Part shown: piece after piece, positions 15,381 to 24,368 of the stretch
How positions within the stretch are numbered: position 1 is the first letter of the stretch
Layout: each line of letters opens with the position of its first letter
NCBI RefSeq assembly: GCF_015482765.1
Contig: NZ_JADMLB010000067.1
Coordinates: 1-64,000 of the forward strand
Length of the DNA: 64,000 bases
Source: Halodesulfovibrio sp.
GTDB taxonomy: Bacteria; Desulfobacterota; Desulfovibrionia; Desulfovibrionales; Desulfovibrionaceae
Direction of reading: 5' to 3'
Translations under genes and position numbers: made by a program
Notes under the pieces: model-generated
Told to the model about the DNA's origin: nothing
What the model saw: only the letters and a program-made list of their open reading frames with translations
The model's database searches: none

Positions 15381-17540
15381 ATGAAAAAAAAGATATTGTT
15401 GCTTGTTGCTCTTTTCTGCATGGTCTCAGGTTGTACCCCTCCGGGGCTTGTCCGCTCTCAAAAACCTTCTGATTTATCTATGGAAACAGAGGTGATGGGC
15501 AGGGCGAATCCGGGATATGTCCAGTGGTTGGAAAAGCAGGCAATGCTGACAAATTCTGAAAAGCTTTCCAGTGTTGTTTCCGGCACAAATTTATTCTGGC
15601 TTGGCCCTTATGAAAAGCCCCGTGTTGATATGATGCTTAATCTGGCTCCGGTTTGGGTAACCTTTGACGCAGCCCGTACGCTGCCGTCCGGTACCGGAAC
15701 AGTGGTTTCTGCCTTGCAGAGCGAAGGATTTCTCAAAACGATGAAGAGTTTGGGAGTTCGTGGCATTCATATCCGCTCAATGCGTGAAAGCGGCGCTATC
15801 TGGGGAAGTCCTACAGAGCAGCGTCAGCTTGGTGATGATACGGTGAGTTACCTTTTCTCAAAAGGATTTGGTGACGAACGCGGGTTTAATGAGTTTTTAC
15901 GCAAAGCCAATAAACATGGAATGATAGTCGGGGATGCTACTATTCCTTTTGCAACAGGACGAGGAGCAGACTACTTTTTAAGCGCACGCGGTGTAGAATC
16001 ATACAAGGGATTATATTGTATGGTTGAGGTGCCTCGGGAGTATTGGAAGCATCTTCCACAGATTGAAACCAGAACCCGTGCAGTGCCTGTAGATGATGCT
16101 GCGTTAAAGACGTTGCGCGGTGCGCGGATTTTACCGCCTCCTTTAGTTCGTGAATCGCTAACGCTTTCTGTGATTCCTTTGAACTGGTATGCAACTGATG
16201 TTGTGCAGGGACTGGATGGAAACGGCCGTCGATTTGTTTATTTGGGATATGGTTCGGAATCTCGTCCTGTATTGAACTGGAATGATCCTTCAAAGTCTGC
16301 GCGTCGTGTTATTTCCGGTTCTTTGATTCAGGAAATAGGCATGCTTCATGCGGCTATGACCAGTGTGAGTGTAGCGCCTTTATACGGACTTGAACCTGCA
16401 TACCCGAATGCCGCAACATCCGGCTTTGGTGTTGGTGATACTGCTGTTCAGGCTGCACGAGACATTGCACAGGAAGCTCGACGGTATGGTGGTTGGACAT
16501 TCCTTGAAGATAACCTGCCGTTACCGGATCTTAAGGCTGCAACTGAAGGCGGCGTTGATTTTGTGGTAAACCATGCGCTGGCAACGTCTGCTGAATATGC
16601 CTATGCAACCGGTGATGCCACATTGCTTGCGCAGACGTTGTTTACGACGTTGCAGATGGGGATAGATCAGAAACGCTTTATTCACCGTATTCAACCGGAA
16701 CCGTATATTAACTTTTCATTTCCATTCATGGCGAATCCTCAGCAGAAGAACAATACCGCAATGCGAAAACGGTACTTGGATACTGTTCGAGGAAAACTCG
16801 CAACAACCGGTGGGGATGTCTATTTTTCCGGAGACAAGCTCTACCTGACTCCTGCTGGTTTTGTTGCTTCTGTTCAAGGGATACGCAAATTACGGAATTT
16901 GACAGATGAGCAGCGGACAGCAGTGACTTCCGGTCTTACTTTGCTCGGGCATACTCAGGCAATGCAACCCGGTATTTTTATGCTTTCAGCGGATGAATTG
17001 CTCGGCATATTGCCCCTTAAAGCCGGTTTGCTTGATTACGTGACAGAAGAAGATGCATTACGGCAGAATGTTGCCGGCGGGTATGATATTACATCCCGTG
17101 GCGGTACTAACATTCTTACAGAAATTGGTTTGCCGAAGGCTCAAACTGTCTTTGATGATTTAGATTCAGATGTGCGGATGGCGGAATCTTTCGCCGGAAA
17201 TATGCGCCGGTTAATTAAACTGCGTAATGCTCTCGGAATGCAGAATGCTCGAGTTGTTCAACTGCCTAAAGTGAAGAACAAGGGTGTACTTATTCAGGTA
17301 TTCCAGTTGCCTCCGGATAACAGTCTAAAAGCACTGGCGGCGGTAAATGTAATTAACTTTGGTGAGACTGAAGCGACTGAAACCTTTTCTTTATTGCAAC
17401 GAGTCGCTTCCGGCGACGTTCTTCTAGAGGAAGGAATTACAGGTGAAGTTATTTCCGGAGCTGCTAATCAGCTTTCGGTTACTGTACCTGCCCGTACTGC
17501 ACAGACATATATTGTAAAGAGTGGCACAGTAGCTGAGTAG
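15381..17540 (+). CDS. GH13-like (TreS-related) lipoprotein, probably inactive
   Basis: A 719-residue predicted lipoprotein: MKKKILLLVALFCMVSGC with a VSGC lipobox and Thr at +2, which suggests the outer membrane. The body resembles GH13 amylase/trehalose-synthase-like proteins in order: LGVRGIHIRSM, KGFGDERGFNEFLRKAN, ATGRGADYFLSARG, YKGLYCMVEVPREYW, GWTFLEDNLPL and the TGDATLLAQTL region. Where relatives have the conserved QNHDEL (region IV His-Asp), this protein reads RIQPEPY, and a GxRxD nucleophile motif is not seen. It may therefore bind rather than cut glucans. The start at 15381 is chosen for the signal peptide; GGAG lies 11 bases upstream. It converges with trmFO. Family assignment is by recalled motifs. 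Confidence 0.6.
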   Translation: MKKKILLLVALFCMVSGCTPPGLVRSQKPSDLSMETEVMGRANPGYVQWLEKQAMLTNSEKLSSVVSGTNLFWLGPYEKPRVDMMLNLAPVWVTFDAARTLPSGTGTVVSALQSEGFLKTMKSLGVRGIHIRSMRESGAIWGSPTEQRQLGDDTVSYLFSKGFGDERGFNEFLRKANKHGMIVGDATIPFATGRGADYFLSARGVESYKGLYCMVEVPREYWKHLPQIETRTRAVPVDDAALKTLRGARILPPPLVRESLTLSVIPLNWYATDVVQGLDGNGRRFVYLGYGSESRPVLNWNDPSKSARRVISGSLIQEIGMLHAAMTSVSVAPLYGLEPAYPNAATSGFGVGDTAVQAARDIAQEARRYGGWTFLEDNLPLPDLKAATEGGVDFVVNHALATSAEYAYATGDATLLAQTLFTTLQMGIDQKRFIHRIQPEPYINFSFPFMANPQQKNNTAMRKRYLDTVRGKLATTGGDVYFSGDKLYLTPAGFVASVQGIRKLRNLTDEQRTAVTSGLTLLGHTQAMQPGIFMLSADELLGILPLKAGLLDYVTEEDALRQNVAGGYDITSRGGTNILTEIGLPKAQTVFDDLDSDVRMAESFAGNMRRLIKLRNALGMQNARVVQLPKVKNKGVLIQVFQLPPDNSLKALAAVNVINFGETEATETFSLLQRVASGDVLLEEGITGEVISGAANQLSVTVPARTAQTYIVKSGTVAE

Positions 17541-17600
17541 TTGGCTTAAGGTTTTGAAGAGGCGAACCGTGTTACGGGCTGCCCTCTATAAATAAAAATA

Positions 17601-17637
17601 AAAAAGCGTGGTTCATATGAACCACGCTTTTTTTTAT
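17601..17637. terminator. Bidirectional terminator, lipoprotein/trmFO
   Basis: A 32-base perfect palindrome (half AAAAAGCGTGGTTCAT, 17601-17632) with A-tracts and T-tracts on both sides, between convergent genes. It overlaps the trmFO stop region. Confidence 0.93.
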
Positions 17638-18983
17638 AAACAACAATCTTCGAGAGTTTCTTTCTGTTCTTCGAGCCACGCAGTGAATTTTTCACGGGCA
17701 CGTTGTGCATACAATGCTTTACGTTCCTTTTTACGAGCTTTGCGGTTCAGTGCCGGAGTAAGACCGAACTGAACGTTGGCAGGCTGGAAGTTTTTCTGCT
17801 CTGTACGCAAGTGCGTAAGAAGACCGCCGAGGCATGTTTCCGCAGGAGGTTCTGCAAGCTCAAGCTTTTTGGCTTTTGCCGCAAGCATGGTGCCTAACCA
17901 CAGACCACAAGCCGCAGACTCAACGTAGCCTTCTACACCGGTAATCTGTCCTGCGAGGAAGATGTTTGGGCGGCTGTTGAGAGCCAGTTCTTCAGTCAGT
18001 GTTTTTGGCGCATTCACATACGTGTTGCGGTGGACACTGCCGTAACGGACGAACTCAGCATTTTCGAGACCGGGAATCATACGGAAGATACGATCCTGCT
18101 CTTTGTACTTGAGCTTTGTCTGACAGCCAACGAGGTTGAACATGGATTTGTTCAAGTTCTCTGTACGCAGCTGAACCAGAGCAAAAGGACGTTCTCCTGT
18201 ACGCGGGTCGGTGAAGCCGACCGGCTTAAAAGAACCGAATGCCAGAGTCATTTCGCCGCGTTCTGCCAGCGCTTCAATCGGCATGCACCCTTCAAAGTGA
18301 ATTTCTTTTTCAAAATCTTTGGTAGGAGCTTTTTCTCCGGCAATCAGAGCTTCACGAAGAGCATGGTATTCTTCTTCATTCAGGGCGCAGTTCAGGTAGT
18401 CCTTGTCTTCAGGATTGTAGCGGGAACCCCAGAATGCGATATCCATGTTAATGGATTCAGCTGAAATAATCGGTGCAATTGCATCGTAGAAGTAGAGATG
18501 TGTTGCATCGATAGTTGCTGCTAAGGAGTCGCTCAGTGCGTTGCTGGCAAGTGGACCTGCTGCAAGAACAATGGCGTCAAATTCTGCAAGTTCTTCAGCA
18601 TCAAGCGATGTAATTTCTTTGTGAATGAGGGTGATGTTTTCATCCTCATTGATGGCTTTCGTAATGTAGTCGCTGAATAACTCACGGTTAACAGCTAAAG
18701 CTTTACCGGCAGGAACGCGGGTTGCTTCCGCAGCTTCAAGTACGAGGCTGTCGAGTTCACGCATTTCCTGTTTCAGGATACCGACAGCAGCATCAGGCTG
18801 GTCGGAGCGGAAGGAGTTTGAGCATACAAGCTCTGCAAGTCCTTCGTAGCTGTGTGCCGGAGAGTACTGCTCCGGTTTCATTTCAAATATAGTAACGGCA
18901 ACGCCTGCTCTGGAGAGCTTGCGGGCACATTCGCAGCCTGCAAGGCCGCCGCCGATGATAGCAATCTTGGATAGTTCTGACAC
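17634..18983 (-). CDS. trmFO: Methylenetetrahydrofolate-tRNA-(uracil-5-)-methyltransferase
   Basis: Forms 5-methyluridine at position 54 of tRNA using methylene-THF and FADH2. The 449-residue protein begins with a dinucleotide-binding motif (IIGGGLAGCECA, 9-20) and contains the family's conserved cysteines: Cys54 (ELVCSNSF) and the catalytic-type Cys233 (FEGCMPIE). The start codon is GTG at 18983, with GGAGG 5 bases upstream. The 140-base gap to the upstream glgP holds a terminator hairpin, so trmFO probably has its own promoter. Confidence 0.95.
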   Translation of the reverse strand: MSELSKIAIIGGGLAGCECARKLSRAGVAVTIFEMKPEQYSPAHSYEGLAELVCSNSFRSDQPDAAVGILKQEMRELDSLVLEAAEATRVPAGKALAVNRELFSDYITKAINEDENITLIHKEITSLDAEELAEFDAIVLAAGPLASNALSDSLAATIDATHLYFYDAIAPIISAESINMDIAFWGSRYNPEDKDYLNCALNEEEYHALREALIAGEKAPTKDFEKEIHFEGCMPIEALAERGEMTLAFGSFKPVGFTDPRTGERPFALVQLRTENLNKSMFNLVGCQTKLKYKEQDRIFRMIPGLENAEFVRYGSVHRNTYVNAPKTLTEELALNSRPNIFLAGQITGVEGYVESAACGLWLGTMLAAKAKKLELAEPPAETCLGGLLTHLRTEQKNFQPANVQFGLTPALNRKARKKERKALYAQRAREKFTAWLEEQKETLEDCCL

Positions 18984-19040
18984 AGAAGCCTCCTATGGGA
19001 ATGTGCGTCAAATAGACCATTGGCTTCAGTTTAGCAACTG

Positions 19041-19079
19041 TTTTGAAAAGGGCGAAGGTGCTGTGTGCACCTTCGCCCT
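19041..19079 (-). terminator. Probable terminator of glgP
   Basis: On the minus strand AGGGCGAAGGTGC and GCACCTTCGCCCT pair perfectly around a 5-base loop and are followed by TTTTC. It sits in the glgP-trmFO gap. Confidence 0.7.
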
Positions 19080-19123
19080 ATATATAATGATATGAAATTA
19101 AGGTTTAGTTGAGTGCCTATGCT

Positions 19124-21706
19124 CTAGGAAGATGTTTCTTGCGGCACTGCCCAGCGGATGAGACCAAGTGATCGTGGATCAATGAGAAGCGGGTTGGTAG
19201 GGATAATGCGGATTGTGTATCCGAATCGACCCGGACGTGAAGGTGTGACAACGCCTTCAAAGTGCTGCCAGCCTTCTGTGTCAGGAGTTCCTACAGGTTT
19301 CAGTTTACGGATGTGTCGGGAGGCGAATTCGCCGTTTTGTTGAACTTGTCCGAAGTACGCTTCCGCTGAAAGACTTTCGCAGGCGATACCGTTCAGCTTT
19401 ACATCCACACTGATTTTTATGGATTGTCCGACATAAGTTTCATCAAGAATTTCAATTTGAGCATTACGTAAATCAATTCCACTCCACTTAGTCATAATAT
19501 CGTTACGCCAGTCTGCGAGTTCCCGTGCCGGTTGGAAGTCATAACGGGAGAGGTTGATGTAGTTATCATACGCGGGCTTGTATGCTTTATGCACGTAGTC
19601 CATGACCATACGGTGCGAGTTGAATTCCGGCCCGAGCGTTGTTAACGCTTTTTTCATTCTGCGTATCCATTGGCGGGGGAGACCGCCGCGTCCGCGATCG
19701 TAGAACTCCGGAATAATTTCAAATTCGAGCACGTTGAAAAGAGTGCGCAGTTCAACGTAGTCCTGATAATCAGGGTCGGTGTATTCTTCACCTTTGCCGA
19801 TTGCCCAGCCTATGCTGTTATCCGGCAGATATGCTTCGTCCCACCAGCCATCAAGCGTACTGAAGGTCAGCACGCCGTTAAAAATTGCTTTCATCCCGCT
19901 TGTACCGCACGCTTCGTACGGACGGCGTGGTGTGTTAAGCCACACATCGCAACCGGCAAGCATATGTTTTGCGATTTCGATGTCGTAGTCTTCCAGAAAT
20001 ACCATATGGAATCGGTAATCGAGGCTACGGCATGTAGAAACTACTTCTTTAATGTACTTTTTCCCTTCGTTATCCGCAGGGTGTGCTTTGCCTGCGAAAA
20101 CAAATTGGATAGGTCTGTCCACATCTCTGAACAAGCGTAGAAGTTTTTCTTTTTCGCGCATGATAAGGTTTGCGCGTTTGTATGTGGCAAAGCGTCTTGC
20201 GAAGCCAATGGTTAGTGCTTGAGGATTTAAGATTTCATCAGCATTTTGAATTTCTTGTTTTCGTGCGCCATGTGCCTGAAGTTGTTCGCGAAGGCGTTTA
20301 CGGGAGAAATCGACAAGTCGTGCGCGGAGGCGTTCATGGGTTCGCCAGAGTTCTGCGTCCGAAATGTTTGCGGCACGGCTCCATAAGGTTTTGCAGTCCG
20401 GATCTTCACGCCAGTTTGTACCGAGATAGCGATCGAATACTTCGCCCATGTCGCCTGCTGTCCATGTTGGTGCGTGGATTCCGTTGGTAAGGGCGGATAT
20501 CGGGATATCATCGTGAGGATAGAGCGGCCAGAGGGCTTTCCACATTCTGCGGGAGACATGCTTATGGAGTTTTGAAACGCCGTTGTTAAAACGGGAAAGT
20601 TTCAATGCGAGGACGGTCATGCAGAATTCTTCCTGATCATCAAACGGGTTTTCTCGTCCGAATGAGAGAAAAACTTTGAACGCCAGACCGAGATCCCGTG
20701 CGTATTCTGAAAAATATTGTTCCATGAGCGCAGGACTGAATCTGTCGTTACCGGCCGGAACCGGTGTATGTGTGGTGAAAACGGAGCTTGAAGCTACGAT
20801 TTCTGATGCCGATTCAAATGACAGCCCTTTTTGCATAAACGAGCGTATGCGTTCTACGCCTGCGAACGCAGAGTGTCCTTCATTCATGTGAATTACTTGT
20901 GGATTGTATCCGCAGACTTCAAGAACCTTCATGCCGCCGATACCAAGCAGGATTTCCTGCCACAGGCGCATTTCCTTGCCTCCACCATAGAGGCTGGCTG
21001 TGATTGCGCGCAGTTCAGGCGGGTTTTCAGCAATTTCTGTATCCATAAGAAGCAGCGTAATGCGTCCTACCTGAGCCTTCCAGATTTGTGCCTGAAGCTG
21101 CTGGTTGCCAAGTGGAATGCTGATGCGACGATGTTTGCCGTTTTCATCTTCAACCGGAAGAATCGGAATCTGATCAAAATCGAGATCCGGATAGGATTCC
21201 TGCTGCCAGCCGTCCGGTGTGAGGTACTGGCGGTAGTAGCCGTGCTTGTAGAGAAGCCCTATGCCCACCAGAGGGATATTCAGGTCTGATGCAGATTTTA
21301 GATGGTCACCCGCAAGGATGCCCAGCCCGCCGGAGTAAATAGGCATGCAGCTGGCGATGCCGAATTCAAAGCTGAAGTACGCAACAGCAGGGTTTTCTGG
21401 TGATGCGTCTTTTATGACTGGTGAAGGTCGTTCTTCAAAGTATTCGTTCAGAGTCTCGATGGTCAGCTTGAGTTGTGATTGGAAGAACGGGTCTTTTGCT
21501 ACTGTTTCCAATCTTTTGGGATCAACAAGGTGGAGGAATAAGAGTGGGTTGTGGCTTGTTGTTGACCAGAGTTGCTGATCGATTTGTTTAAAAACATTAT
21601 CGGTGTACCCGCACCATGAGAATCGGAAATTATAGGCCAGCTGCCACAGATCTTCGAGGCCCTCCGGCAGCTTTGGAATTACATTGAATATTTTTAACGG
21701 CTGCAT
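19124..21706 (-). CDS. glgP: Alpha-glucan (glycogen/maltodextrin) phosphorylase
   Basis: Releases glucose-1-phosphate from alpha-1,4-glucans; GT35, PLP-dependent, cytosolic. The 860-residue protein has the N-terminal DUF3417-type region (LPKLPEGLEDLWQLAYNFRF) seen in the short phosphorylase branch, YSGGLGILAGDHLKSASDL, HMNEGHSAF, and the PLP site motif EACGTSGMKAIFNG. The start MQPLKIFNVIP at 21706 has AGGAGA 6 bases upstream; an earlier in-frame ATG lacks support. It is a single-gene unit ended by a hairpin. The GH13-like lipoprotein two genes away may be related to glucan handling, but it is not in the same unit. Confidence 0.93.
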   Translation of the reverse strand: MQPLKIFNVIPKLPEGLEDLWQLAYNFRFSWCGYTDNVFKQIDQQLWSTTSHNPLLFLHLVDPKRLETVAKDPFFQSQLKLTIETLNEYFEERPSPVIKDASPENPAVAYFSFEFGIASCMPIYSGGLGILAGDHLKSASDLNIPLVGIGLLYKHGYYRQYLTPDGWQQESYPDLDFDQIPILPVEDENGKHRRISIPLGNQQLQAQIWKAQVGRITLLLMDTEIAENPPELRAITASLYGGGKEMRLWQEILLGIGGMKVLEVCGYNPQVIHMNEGHSAFAGVERIRSFMQKGLSFESASEIVASSSVFTTHTPVPAGNDRFSPALMEQYFSEYARDLGLAFKVFLSFGRENPFDDQEEFCMTVLALKLSRFNNGVSKLHKHVSRRMWKALWPLYPHDDIPISALTNGIHAPTWTAGDMGEVFDRYLGTNWREDPDCKTLWSRAANISDAELWRTHERLRARLVDFSRKRLREQLQAHGARKQEIQNADEILNPQALTIGFARRFATYKRANLIMREKEKLLRLFRDVDRPIQFVFAGKAHPADNEGKKYIKEVVSTCRSLDYRFHMVFLEDYDIEIAKHMLAGCDVWLNTPRRPYEACGTSGMKAIFNGVLTFSTLDGWWDEAYLPDNSIGWAIGKGEEYTDPDYQDYVELRTLFNVLEFEIIPEFYDRGRGGLPRQWIRRMKKALTTLGPEFNSHRMVMDYVHKAYKPAYDNYINLSRYDFQPARELADWRNDIMTKWSGIDLRNAQIEILDETYVGQSIKISVDVKLNGIACESLSAEAYFGQVQQNGEFASRHIRKLKPVGTPDTEGWQHFEGVVTPSRPGRFGYTIRIIPTNPLLIDPRSLGLIRWAVPQETSS

Positions 21707-21780
21707 GCTGTTTCTCCTGCGTACAATTAGAGCATTCAAGCCTGTTATGCCACAGAGTCACTTTTTTCGCAGTGTTTTTG

Positions 21781-21821
21781 ATGATTAATCATACTACTGT
21801 TATCCGTGTTTTTCGGATAAC
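21781..21821. promoter_or_regulatory. Two dyads between glgP and dut
   Basis: A 12-bp perfect palindrome ATGATTAATCAT (21781-21792) is followed 6 bases later by GTTATCCG / CGGATAAC with a 7-base spacer (21799-21821). They lie between divergent genes. Candidate operator sites for glgP or dut; the regulator is unknown. Confidence 0.4.
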
Positions 21822-21970
21822 TTTCCGATATTTTTTTGAAAAATGATAATCTGGACTGTACATATTGCACGAAGAGTGGGAACGTGTTTTCGTTTCTTTA
21901 CTCTCTGCCGTGTCTGGAATATTGATGTGTTTGTTTGACCAAATATTTGACTAACATTCTGGAGTTATCT

Positions 21971-22480
21971 GTGAGTAATCAGGATTCAATGCAGAACCCT
22001 ATGACATTACAGCTGAACGTTCGTTTTTTACGCGATTCAGCAGCAGAATTATATGGTACTGAAAATGGCGCTGACGGGCTTGCGTATGCAACACCGTATT
22101 CAGCCGGTCTGGATTTACGTGCCTGTTTTGACGAGAAAGAAATTATGATTCCGGCAGGCGGGCGATACGCCGTTCCTGCAGGGATAGCTATAGATCCGCA
22201 AAGCACAACTGTTGCCGGTTTTATTTATTCCCGAAGCGGGCTTGGAACCAAAAAGGGCTTAACAGTGAGTCAGGGAGTCGGGGTTGTTGATCCGGACTAC
22301 CGTGGTGAAATTTTTATTTCCTTATTAAATACTTCCGGTGAAGACCGTGTGATTACGCGTGGTGAACGTGTAGCACAGCTTGTCTTTCAGCCGTTTTTCC
22401 GTGCTCAGATTTCCGTTGTGGATTCACTTGAAGAAACTGAGCGTGGCGAAGGTGGTTTCGGTCATACCGGAACTATGTAG
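21971..22480 (+). CDS. dut: dUTP diphosphatase (dUTPase)
   Basis: Hydrolyses dUTP to dUMP and pyrophosphate, keeping uracil out of DNA and supplying dTMP synthesis. All five trimeric dUTPase motifs are present: AGLDLRA, YSRSGLGTKKGL, GVVDPDYRGEI, RVAQLVFQP and the C-terminal arm RGEGGFGHTG. With the GTG start at 21971 the protein has 169 residues. GGAG lies 6 bases before this GTG, whereas the upstream in-frame ATG at 21935 has no ribosome site. argD follows 46 bases later and may be co-transcribed. Confidence 0.95.
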   Translation: MSNQDSMQNPMTLQLNVRFLRDSAAELYGTENGADGLAYATPYSAGLDLRACFDEKEIMIPAGGRYAVPAGIAIDPQSTTVAGFIYSRSGLGTKKGLTVSQGVGVVDPDYRGEIFISLLNTSGEDRVITRGERVAQLVFQPFFRAQISVVDSLEETERGEGGFGHTGTM

Positions 22481-22526
22481 CGTAACCTTGTAACCCGCAG
22501 TGAGCGGTAAAAAAGCGGATAATAGA

Positions 22527-23720
22527 ATGAGTACTAGTTTTGATGCGTTGAAACAGCGTGAAGAAAAGCTTTTATGCCGCACTTACGGACGATACCCCAT
22601 CGCTATTAAGCATGGTGAAGGCGCCCGTTTATATGACTTTGATGGTAAAGAGTACATTGATCTGTTAGCCGGTATTGCTGTGACCAACGTTGGTCATTGC
22701 CGACCTGAGCTGGCAGAAGTGGTAGCTGAGCAGTCACGAAAACTCGTGCATGTGAGCAACTTGTTTTATCAGGAAGAGCAGCTTGATCTTGCAGAAAAGC
22801 TTCTTGCAACCTGTCATTTTGACAAAGCATTTTTCTGTAACTCAGGTGCTGAAGCAAACGAAGCTGCCATTAAACTTTGCCGACGATACACACAGCGGGT
22901 TCAAGGGCGTGATGCCGGTGAAATTATTACATTTACTGGTGCATTCCATGGTAGAACTCTGGCGACGGTTGCTGCTACCGGTCAGGCAAAATTTGCTGAC
23001 GGGTTTGCACCTATCCCGCAAGGGTTTACGCAAGTGGAGTGGGGTAATCTTTCTGCTCTTGAAGAAGCTATTTCTGACAAAACAGCCGGTGTGCTTGTAG
23101 AAGTTATTCAGGGTGAGGGTGGTATTCGCCCTATGACCGCTGAATTTGCGCAAGGTGTTGAGCGTATCTGTCGGGAGAAGGGAATTCTCTTTATGGTGGA
23201 TGAAATTCAGACCGGTCTGTGTCGTACAGGCAAGTTCTGGGCTCACCAGTTATTTGATCTCAAACCTGACGTGATGAGTTCTGCAAAAGCATTAGCAAAC
23301 GGACTTCCTATGGGTGCAATGCTCTGCACCGATGAAGTGGCTCAGGGCTTTGAGCCTGGCAGCCATGCAACTACTTTTGGTGCAGGTGCTGTTCTTTCTG
23401 CCGTTGCAGCCAAAGTTGTTGATATTATGGTTGATGAAAAGCTTGCAGAGCATGCTCATGATCTTGGTGAGTATGCAATGAAGAGCTTCCGTGAAATCGG
23501 AGAACGTCATCCGGGTACTATTGATGAAGTACGCGGTCATGGCCTGATGATAGGGATTGTTCTGTCACAGCCAGGGAAAGACGTTTGGAATGCTTTGATT
23601 GAGCGTGGTTTTATTTTGAACCTGACTCAAGAACGTGTTCTGCGCCTTGTGCCGCCGCTTGTTATCACCAAAGAAGACATTGATTCCTTTGCAAACGTAT
23701 TGGAAGAGCTTCTCTCTTAA
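22527..23720 (+). CDS. argD: Acetylornithine aminotransferase (class III aminotransferase)
   Basis: PLP enzyme that transaminates N-acetylornithine in arginine synthesis; related enzymes act on succinyl-diaminopimelate. The 397-residue protein shows the class III pattern: NSGAEANEAAIKL, FTGAFHGRTLA, MVDEIQTGLCRTG, the PLP lysine in SSAKALANGLPMGA, and ATTFGAGAV. The ATG at 22527 is preferred over the GTG at 22500, although its ribosome site is weak. It sits behind dut and ends at a strong terminator. ArgD is the most likely assignment; an ornithine or 4-aminobutyrate aminotransferase is less likely. Confidence 0.88.
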   Translation: MSTSFDALKQREEKLLCRTYGRYPIAIKHGEGARLYDFDGKEYIDLLAGIAVTNVGHCRPELAEVVAEQSRKLVHVSNLFYQEEQLDLAEKLLATCHFDKAFFCNSGAEANEAAIKLCRRYTQRVQGRDAGEIITFTGAFHGRTLATVAATGQAKFADGFAPIPQGFTQVEWGNLSALEEAISDKTAGVLVEVIQGEGGIRPMTAEFAQGVERICREKGILFMVDEIQTGLCRTGKFWAHQLFDLKPDVMSSAKALANGLPMGAMLCTDEVAQGFEPGSHATTFGAGAVLSAVAAKVVDIMVDEKLAEHAHDLGEYAMKSFREIGERHPGTIDEVRGHGLMIGIVLSQPGKDVWNALIERGFILNLTQERVLRLVPPLVITKEDIDSFANVLEELLS

Positions 23721-23753
23721 AATAAGTAGCATTACTACTTTTTCCATTACTGG

Positions 23754-23790
23754 AAATCCCCGTCTTATTAGAGGCGGGGATTTTTTTTTA
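23754..23790 (+). terminator. Intrinsic terminator of dut-argD
   Basis: AATCCCCG pairs with CGGGGATT, with a short extension of the stem, followed by nine T. Confidence 0.9.
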
Positions 23791-23863
23791 TAATTTTACA
23801 ATTTTTTTTTCAGAAAAATTTGTAACAGCACAAATTGTAATGACTTGTCAGGTTGTCATCGCG

Positions 23864-23882
23864 ATTGTCGACAATATTGTCG
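23864..23882. promoter_or_regulatory. Overlapping palindromes, GntR/FadR-like operator candidate
   Basis: The word ATTGTCG occurs three times in alternating orientation and makes two overlapping perfect palindromes: ATTGTCGACAAT (23864-23875) and CGACAATATTGTCG (23869-23882). TTGTCGACAA resembles binding sites reported for FadR-type GntR regulators; that link is an inference from the pattern. It lies about 260 bases upstream of the predicted promoter. Confidence 0.5.
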
Positions 23883-23975
23883 CTGATAAACCGCTAAGAT
23901 AGCAGGTGTGTTTTGAAGTTCAAATAAAATATAACAAATTTGTAAAACTCGCGAACAGTCGAGTTTTGCGTTGTA

Positions 23976-23994
23976 TTTTTCAAATTTTGAAAAA
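23976..23994. promoter_or_regulatory. AT-rich palindrome upstream of glnQ
   Basis: TTTTTCAAA and TTTGAAAAA form a perfect 19-base palindrome around a single T. A similar word recurs at 24225-24242, so the pair may be two sites for one protein. Confidence 0.35.
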
Positions 23995-24144
23995 GAAAAA
24001 AAGACTATATTTATTCTAGAAAGTAGATACTTGCTTCAGTCTCTTTTTGTGATATAAGGTATTATAATATAGGAGAAAAGTCTTTGATGGTTGTGCGGGC
24101 AGTTAAATCAAATTTTAGGTTTTTCGGAGAGAATCGCAGTTGAG

Positions 24145-24174
24145 TTGACAAAAAATAAAATACTCATGTAATAA
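24145..24174 (+). promoter_or_regulatory. Promoter of the amino-acid ABC transporter operon
   Basis: A perfect TTGACA (24145-24150) and TAATAA (24169-24174) with 18-base spacing, about 195 bases before the first gene. Confidence 0.65.
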
Positions 24175-24224
24175 GATTGGGAGGTTAGCGGAGTTGCGTT
24201 CGAGGGGGTGTATGGGGTTTTACT

Positions 24225-24242
24225 TTTTGAAAATTTTCAAAA
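24225..24242. promoter_or_regulatory. AT-rich palindrome in the leader of the ABC operon
   Basis: TTTTGAAAA and TTTTCAAAA form a perfect 18-base palindrome about 45 bases downstream of the predicted transcription start. In RNA it would be a weak hairpin; in DNA it could be an operator. Confidence 0.35.
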
Positions 24243-24368
24243 TAGCCTCATTTTTTAGTTCGCATTGTACATTTTCTTCTCTTGTAGAACGTCATCTTCT
24301 TCTTTTTCTAAATAACAAAAATGGAAACGGGACGCTTTTTAGCGGGCCCGATATAGGATGTATTCATC

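Larger units (their letters stand above)
23791..24368. other. 578-base AT-rich region upstream of the amino-acid ABC operon
   Basis: No gene is supported. It contains overlapping TTGTCG dyads (23864-23882), two T/A-rich palindromes (23976-23994 and 24225-24242) and a good promoter (24145-24174), each listed separately. The leader from the predicted start near 24182 to the first gene is about 190 bases. Confidence 0.65.
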
